A DNA stretch of 9,857 bases from JAHEAO01 sp037968535 (GTDB lineage Bacteria > Pseudomonadota > Alphaproteobacteria > Rhodobacterales > Rhodobacteraceae): contig JBBKVT010000384.1 of NCBI GenBank assembly GCA_037968535.1, positions 1 through 9,857 on the forward strand. Reading direction: 5' to 3'. Below, in pieces: positions 5,684 through 9,857 of this stretch. Made by a program: the position numbers and the translations under genes. Position 1 is the first letter of the stretch, and each line of letters begins with the position of its first letter. The notes beneath the pieces were generated by a model. That model was given only the letters and a program-made list of their open reading frames with translations. It was not told where the DNA came from and did not search any database.

Positions 5684-6565
5684 TCAGGGGGCGATGAATG
5701 TCACGCCCGCCAACCGTTTGATCTCGTACAGATCCTCTTCATATTCTTCGGTCAATTCGGCGACAAGGTCTTCGGTCCATCCGGGGGCGTCCAGTTCCTC
5801 TTCGACCTCTTCGGCAATGGCGAATTTTTCGAGGAAGGCGGCAAGGATGCGGCGACGCTGCACTTCGGTCTGCGGCGGGTTGTCAGCAAGATACTTGTGC
5901 ATCCGCTTGAGGCCAATGGGCTTCATGATGCTCTGCAGAATGCCGAAATCATCGTTCAGGCGGGTCATCGGATCATGGCCCGAAAGCTCTCGCAGAATCT
6001 CGTTCCAGATCAAAGGCGTGTCTTCGTTGCACCAGACCGTCAGCGGGCAGTCGGGGTTGTTTTCACGGATCGTGAGGATCACGTCGGACCAGCGCACATC
6101 CATGACGTCCGTGGTGGACATGAAATCGCGAAAACTCTCGTAGCGCTGATCGGGATGATGAAAGGCCGCCGGGATGAAGCTGGCGGGATTGCGGATTCCG
6201 ATATGGAACTCGACTTCGTCGCCCGGAAACAGGTTGCGCAACCATTGGGTCTTGTAGCTGCTTTTCTCATAGAGCAGCGCATTCTCGAAGATACGGGCAT
6301 GAACACACATGAAATTCTCGTCCGACAGAATGACGCGCGAGGCATGACTGTCATGCAGGATCTCGTTGCGGATCCTTTCCTGAGCATCGCCGTCGGCAGG
6401 CTTGCCCTTGAACTGACGTGCCAGTTCTTGCAGCATCTCGCGATAGCGACCCGGTCCGGGAACCGAGATCCCCTCTGCAGCAAGGACGTTCTTGTTGGCG
6501 AGCAACGATTTGAGCAACCGATCGTCGTCGGTGCAATGCGCGCCCAGATGAAGTGCAACCTGCAT
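5684..6565 (-). CDS. Sulfotransferase-like protein with degenerate PAPS loop
   Basis: A 293-residue cytoplasmic protein. Its N-terminus (VALHLGAHCTDDDRLLKSLL, then NKNVLAAEGISVPGP) has the pattern of bacterial sulfotransferase-like proteins, which read H-x-G-x-H-K-T-G-T-T then N...L...GI..P. The KTGTT part of the phosphosulfate-binding loop is replaced by CTDDD (residues 11-15), removing the loop Lys and Thr residues. Later segments (SRVILSDENF; FHIGIRNPASFIPAAFHH) also fit the fold. The C-terminus is highly acidic (about 255-285). The ATG at 6565 was chosen because the fold begins there; the frame stays open upstream but shows no conserved content. The Shine-Dalgarno is weak (AGG about 12 bases upstream). 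It probably either lost catalysis or uses another ligand. It is divergent from the permease gene. The family assignment is by pattern only. Confidence 0.7.
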   Translation of the reverse strand: MQVALHLGAHCTDDDRLLKSLLANKNVLAAEGISVPGPGRYREMLQELARQFKGKPADGDAQERIRNEILHDSHASRVILSDENFMCVHARIFENALLYEKSSYKTQWLRNLFPGDEVEFHIGIRNPASFIPAAFHHPDQRYESFRDFMSTTDVMDVRWSDVILTIRENNPDCPLTVWCNEDTPLIWNEILRELSGHDPMTRLNDDFGILQSIMKPIGLKRMHKYLADNPPQTEVQRRRILAAFLEKFAIAEEVEEELDAPGWTEDLVAELTEEYEEDLYEIKRLAGVTFIAP

Positions 6566-6651
6566 GTAGTCAGTTAACCTGATATTTTCTTCACGCAGAC
6601 TACAGGCGGAAATCTGGACAGACAAACCGCTTTTGGGTATGCCGAAAGGCA

Positions 6652-8322
6652 ATGGTCGAGCAAAACACTCAGTTAAAACGCGCACACTCGTTGCGCTCCT
6701 TGCCGGACCGCTGGTCGGTCGGGGCCGTCGTGATCGCCGTGCTGGTGCTTTTGCCACTGGCCGCGGTGGTCTGGATCGCGCTGACGCCGGACAAGAACAT
6801 CTGGCCGCACCTGATGGCTACGACGCTGCCGCGCTACATGATAAACACCGCGATTCTGGCGGGTTCGGTCGCTGCACTGGCGGCGGTAAGCGGCACGTTC
6901 ACGGCGTGGATGGTGACGATGTATCGGTTTCCCGGATCGGGCTGGTTGCAATGGCTGTTGCTTTTTCCGCTGGCAATACCGGCCTATGTCGGGGCTTACG
7001 CGCTGGTCGACTTTCTGGAATATGCGGGGCCGGTGCAAACTGCGCTGCGCGAAACATTCGGCTGGCAGTCGTCCCGCGATTACTGGTTTCCCGAAATCAG
7101 GTCACGCGGCGCGGCGTCAGTCGTTCTGGCCGCAGCTTTGGCGCCCTATGTATTCCTGCTTGCTCGCTCGGCCTTTCGCGAACAGTCAGGCGGCAGCTAC
7201 GAGGTCGCGCGCGCTTTGGGGGCCGGACCTTTGGCGCGGTTCTGGCGAGTCGGCTTGCCGCTCGCCCGACCCGCGATCGTTGCCGGTACCGCTATCGTGG
7301 TGATGGAAACGGTCAGCGATTATGGCGTCGTCTCATATTTCGCGGTCCAGACGCTGACCACGGGCATCTTCGGCACCTGGCTGTCGGGGGGCAATGCCGG
7401 CGGCGCGGCGCAGATTGCCGGCGTGGTGTTGCTGATCGTGCTCTTGCTGGTGGGGCTTGAAAAACGCAGTCGTCGGCATCAACGGTATCACCAGACTTCG
7501 CGGCAGATGCGTCCCGTCATACCGATGCGGCTGCGCGGCTGGCAGGGCTGGCTGGCTGCGACGTTGTGCAGCCTTCCGATTCTGGTTGGTTTCGTGCTGC
7601 CGGTCTCGGTTATCGGCGGTCACGCGCTGGAGAACGCAGAGCGTTGGCTCGACCCCGGACTGCTTCGGGCGATGGTCAACACGCTCGTCGTCGGTGGCAT
7701 TGCATCGGTGCTGACGGTTCTGGCGGCAATCTTCATGGTTTACGGTGTGCGACTGGCCCGGAGCCGGGGTCCACGCGCGATCCTGCCGCTGACGACGATT
7801 GGCTATGCGGCACCGGGCGCAGTGCTGGGTGTAGGGCTGCTTTACCCGATGTCGGCGGCGGATCACTTCATCGCCAACGTTGTTGAAGCCGCCACGGGCC
7901 GGGACATCGGGCTCTTGATGACCGGATCCGCCGTCGCGATCATCTATGCCTACGCGGTGCGCTTCTTTGCCATCGCGCAAGGTGCCGTCGACAGTGCCTT
8001 TGGCCGCGTCTCGCCCAGCCTTCCGATGGCGGCGCGGTCGCTTGGCCAGACGGCGGGCGGCGCGCTTCGACGGGTTTATTTGCCGCTGATCCGCGGCTCG
8101 GTCGGAACCGCTCTGCTGCTGGTCTTCGTCGATTGCACCAAGGAATTGCCCGCCACGCTGTTGCTGCGGCCATTCAACTTCAACACGTTGGCGACGCGGG
8201 TCTACGAAAAAGCTTCGCTAGAGCAGATCGGCAATGCCGCGCCCGCAGCCATCCTTGTCATCGGGGTCGGGCTTTGCGCTGTCCTGCTGCTTTCTCATGC
8301 CAACCGGACCGTGCATCGATGA
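6652..8322 (+). CDS. Iron(III)-type ABC transporter permease, double domain (FbpB/SfuB-like)
   Basis: A 556-residue inner-membrane protein with two tandem binding-protein-dependent permease domains, probably about 12 membrane helices. The helices include a first one near residues 22-45 (GAVVIAVLVLLPLAAVVWIA). Each half carries an EAA loop that contacts the ATPase: YEVARALGAGPLARFWRVGL (about 183-202) and PMAARSLGQTAGGALRRVYL (about 458-477). Length and layout match FbpB/SfuB-type ferric iron permeases, which work with a periplasmic FbpA and an ATPase FbpC. Neither partner is in the window, so they must lie elsewhere or be shared. Related permeases carry other substrates, so iron is inferred. 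The start ATG at 6652 has a close AAAGG. The 3' end overlaps the gluconokinase gene by 4 bases. Confidence 0.9.
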   Translation: MVEQNTQLKRAHSLRSLPDRWSVGAVVIAVLVLLPLAAVVWIALTPDKNIWPHLMATTLPRYMINTAILAGSVAALAAVSGTFTAWMVTMYRFPGSGWLQWLLLFPLAIPAYVGAYALVDFLEYAGPVQTALRETFGWQSSRDYWFPEIRSRGAASVVLAAALAPYVFLLARSAFREQSGGSYEVARALGAGPLARFWRVGLPLARPAIVAGTAIVVMETVSDYGVVSYFAVQTLTTGIFGTWLSGGNAGGAAQIAGVVLLIVLLLVGLEKRSRRHQRYHQTSRQMRPVIPMRLRGWQGWLAATLCSLPILVGFVLPVSVIGGHALENAERWLDPGLLRAMVNTLVVGGIASVLTVLAAIFMVYGVRLARSRGPRAILPLTTIGYAAPGAVLGVGLLYPMSAADHFIANVVEAATGRDIGLLMTGSAVAIIYAYAVRFFAIAQGAVDSAFGRVSPSLPMAARSLGQTAGGALRRVYLPLIRGSVGTALLLVFVDCTKELPATLLLRPFNFNTLATRVYEKASLEQIGNAAPAAILVIGVGLCAVLLLSHANRTVHR

Positions 8323-8834
8323 GCCGGGGACACGTTGTCTTTGTGATCGGCGTTGCTGCGTCCGGTAAGTCCACGGTCGCCGAGGGGTTGGCCGGCCGAG
8401 GAGGCGCGGTCTTCCTGGAAGGCGACAAATTTCATTCCGACGAGAATATCGAGCACATGCGGTCCGGGCTGCCACTGACGGACGAAATGCGCTGGGGCTG
8501 GCTCACCAACCTCGCAGAGGCTGCCAGGGCAGAGGCAGAAGCCGGCAGGGATGTTTTCGTCGCTTGCTCCGCCCTCAAACGCATCTATCGAGACTTGCTG
8601 CGTGACAGGACAGGGCCTTGTCGGATGCTCTTTCTCGACGGTGACCGAAATCTGATCCTCTCGCGGCTGGTGGCCCGAGTCGATCACTACATGCCGCCAA
8701 CGCTTCTCGATAGCCAGATGGCCACACTAGAACGACCCGGACGGGACGAACCGGATGTCCTTCACCTCGGGGCAGACCAGGACCGTGCCGCAATGATCGA
8801 CACTGCCGCACGGATGCTGTCAGAAGCGAAATGA
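8319..8834 (+). CDS. gntK: Gluconokinase
   Basis: A 171-residue P-loop kinase that phosphorylates gluconate to 6-phosphogluconate, feeding the Entner-Doudoroff or pentose phosphate route. All family motifs are visible: Walker A GVAASGKST (11-19), EGDKFHSDENIEHMRSGLPL, DEMRWGWL, ACSALKRIYRDLLR, and RVDHYMPPTLLDSQMATLE. The size is normal for GntK/IdnK. The ATG lies inside the permease end as an ATGA overlap, so translation is probably coupled. The longer open frame upstream of this ATG lies within the permease gene and is not used. No gluconate transporter or GntR regulator is seen nearby. The permease upstream is of iron type, so the operon link is not an obvious pathway link. Confidence 0.95.
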   Translation: MSRGHVVFVIGVAASGKSTVAEGLAGRGGAVFLEGDKFHSDENIEHMRSGLPLTDEMRWGWLTNLAEAARAEAEAGRDVFVACSALKRIYRDLLRDRTGPCRMLFLDGDRNLILSRLVARVDHYMPPTLLDSQMATLERPGRDEPDVLHLGADQDRAAMIDTAARMLSEAK

Positions 8835-8891
8835 AGGGCCTCACGACAGGGCTTGCACGACCGTTCTCAAAATCGTAAACCGCCGCGCATG

Positions 8892-8966
8892 CCCCTATAG
8901 CTCAGCTGGTAGAGCAACTGATTTGTAATCAGTAGGTCCGCGGTTCGAGTCCGTGTGGGGGCACCA
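8892..8966 (+). tRNA. tRNA-Thr (anticodon TGT)
   Basis: A complete cloverleaf can be read. The acceptor arm is GCCCCTA paired with TGGGGGC (one G-T pair), the D arm is GCTC...GAGC, and the anticodon arm ACTGA-TTTGTAA-TCAGT has TGT at the anticodon, reading ACA (Thr). The T arm has TTCGAGT, the discriminator base is A, and CCA is encoded in the DNA. It stands 57 bases after the gluconokinase stop. Confidence 0.96.
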
Positions 8967-9065
8967 TAAAATCAATGACTTAGCGGGTTTCGAGGTGGGG
9001 TCTGGTTCTCTGTGTCCGCACTATGTCCGCAAGTTTGAGGGATGCTGCGACTCGTTTCAACTCTC
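8967..9065. other. tRNA-flanking region, possible integration-site scar
   Basis: No gene is seen in this stretch just after the tRNA CCA end. It contains an exact 8-base direct repeat, TGTCCGCA at 9013-9020 and 9024-9031 (11-base period, about one helix turn), which could be recombinase arm sites. The 3' end of a tRNA gene is a common integration point for islands, and damaged DNA follows. No second copy of the tRNA 3' end and no integrase gene occur before the window edge. Confidence 0.3.
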
Positions 9066-9763
9066 CTATTGATGTGGACGTAACATGTCATCGACCGATG
9101 AGGACAAGGATCCGTAAGACACAATTCTGACGTCTAGGCCGGAGTTCTTGAATAGCCGCAACGATCTCGCGATCGCGTCGAAAATCCAGACTTGGGGGTT
9201 TCCAAATGCTCCGCCGCCAAGCAGTGTGAGATAGAGCTTCGCCGAGCCGGTTTCTTTACGGTTTAGCAAGGCGGCTCGGAAGCAGGCTTCGTAGGCCGCC
9301 TCCAAGACCAGTCGGGCAACGGCCCCCAATCCTCTAGGGCATGCTGCGTATAGGCGACGGGCATCGCACTGCAAAGAACTTGTGAAACGAGATGGCCGCC
9401 ACCGCTGATTGTAACTTCTGTGCCTCTCTGAATGCCGATTTTTAGCAGGCCCATCAGTTCTTCGAGGGCGACCGGGCCTATCGAATTGATCTCCTTGGTG
9501 ATGGATGCAAGAGCTCCCGTATGCGGGAGAGCGTAGCCGTTTGACATAGTCCATAAGGCATCTTCGTCATTGCCGAGCACTTCGCCGAGAGCCTCCAAGC
9601 AATCAATCTGAATATCAGACGACTGCCCGATCTTAGAGCCTACTGGCACGAAATAGTTGCGATAGATCGTCCCCGCGCCGCAGGCAATGGCGCAGGCCGG
9701 GCCCTGAGTGTGGTCCCATTCATATCGATCTATCCCTGCTTTCTGGCGCGGCCGGTGCAACAA
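9066..9763 (-). pseudogene. Frameshifted conserved gene, possibly macro-domain-like
   Basis: Two overlapping minus-strand frames make one protein when joined. The first part (about 9739 down to 9330) reads AGIDRYEWDHTQGPACAIAC, GAGTIYRNYF, LWTMSNGYALP and CSAMPVAYTQHALEDWG. The second part (about 9320 to 9066) reads VARLVLEAAYEACFRAALLN, YLTLLGGGAFGNPQVWIFDA and LDVRIVSYG. The switch falls at a run of five C on the plus strand (9323-9327); one more base there would restore the frame through DWG-AVARLV. The order and style recall a conserved bacterial/eukaryotic family whose GGGAFGNP segment resembles a macro domain; this naming is from memory and tentative. The 5' end also looks damaged: no good start codon or ribosome site exists, and upstream sequence does not continue the family. 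DNA here is visibly less GC-rich than the rest. A sequencing error at the homopolymer is an alternative to true decay. Confidence 0.65.
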
Positions 9764-9857
9764 TCGACCGCGATAAATGCTATTGTTTTCGTAGGTTGGG
9801 CAAGTCTATACAAATTTCGTCGCCGAATGATTTCGTCGGACATTTTATGGAAATTTA
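9764..9857. other. AT-richer end of window, no supported gene
   Basis: A 37-codon minus-strand frame starts at the ATG complementary to 9841-9843 (MSDEIIRRRNLYRLAQPTKT...) and stops at 9730-9732. It lacks a clear ribosome site and overlaps the pseudogene start, so I do not call it a gene. It could be an unrelated fragment that replaced the true 5' end of the pseudogene. Confidence 0.3.

Noticed and set aside
5897..6577. 226-codon plus-strand frame opposite the sulfotransferase-like gene
   Set aside because: No protein motif is seen; the minus-strand protein matches a fold pattern and has a plausible start and terminator.
9730..9763. A second frameshift in the pseudogene, with a piece like IVAPAAPE in another frame near 9745-9765
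   Set aside because: The match to an expected V-x-P-x-x-P-E segment is too short, and that frame is stopped a few codons upstream.

Overview
The window looks like chromosomal DNA of an alphaproteobacterium, most likely a Rhodobacterales (Roseobacter/Rhodobacter) species. This rests on high G+C coding sequence, a GapR (DUF2312) gene, a short DksA/TraR-type regulator, a stand-alone FliM-like SpoA protein, and the general style of the proteins. No rRNA, CRISPR array or intact insertion sequence was seen.

Layout. 1-690: C-terminal half of a sensor histidine kinase, cut by the window edge. 762-1712: a FliM/SpoA-family protein without the usual FliM N-terminal motif, ending in a 12-bp-stem hairpin. 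1780-1793: a perfect FNR/CRP-type palindrome ahead of a two-gene unit, a short DksA/TraR zinc-finger protein (1847-2182) and a 59-residue acidic protein (2232-2411). 2521-3756 (minus) and 3852-4907 (plus): a divergent pair, an acyl-CoA dehydrogenase and an APH-fold kinase, matching the two halves of ACAD10/ACAD11. A palindrome covers the kinase start codon. 4922-5137 (minus): small two-helix membrane protein. 5267-5524: GapR. 5684-6565 (minus): sulfotransferase-like protein with an altered phosphosulfate-binding loop. 6652-8322 and 8319-8834: a double-domain iron-type ABC permease translationally coupled to a gluconokinase. 8892-8966: tRNA-Thr(UGU). 9066-9763 (minus): a frameshifted and probably 5'-damaged gene in somewhat AT-richer DNA.

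How the genes work together. The strongest functional unit is the kinase/acyl-CoA dehydrogenase pair. By analogy with ACAD10/11 and the levulinate (Lva) pathway it should phosphorylate and then dehydrate a 4-hydroxyacyl-CoA so that it can enter beta-oxidation. The FNR-like box suggests that the DksA-like regulator and its small partner respond to oxygen or redox state. The DNA after the tRNA resembles a decayed integration site carrying a dead gene. The other genes look like ordinary core genes without an obvious shared pathway.
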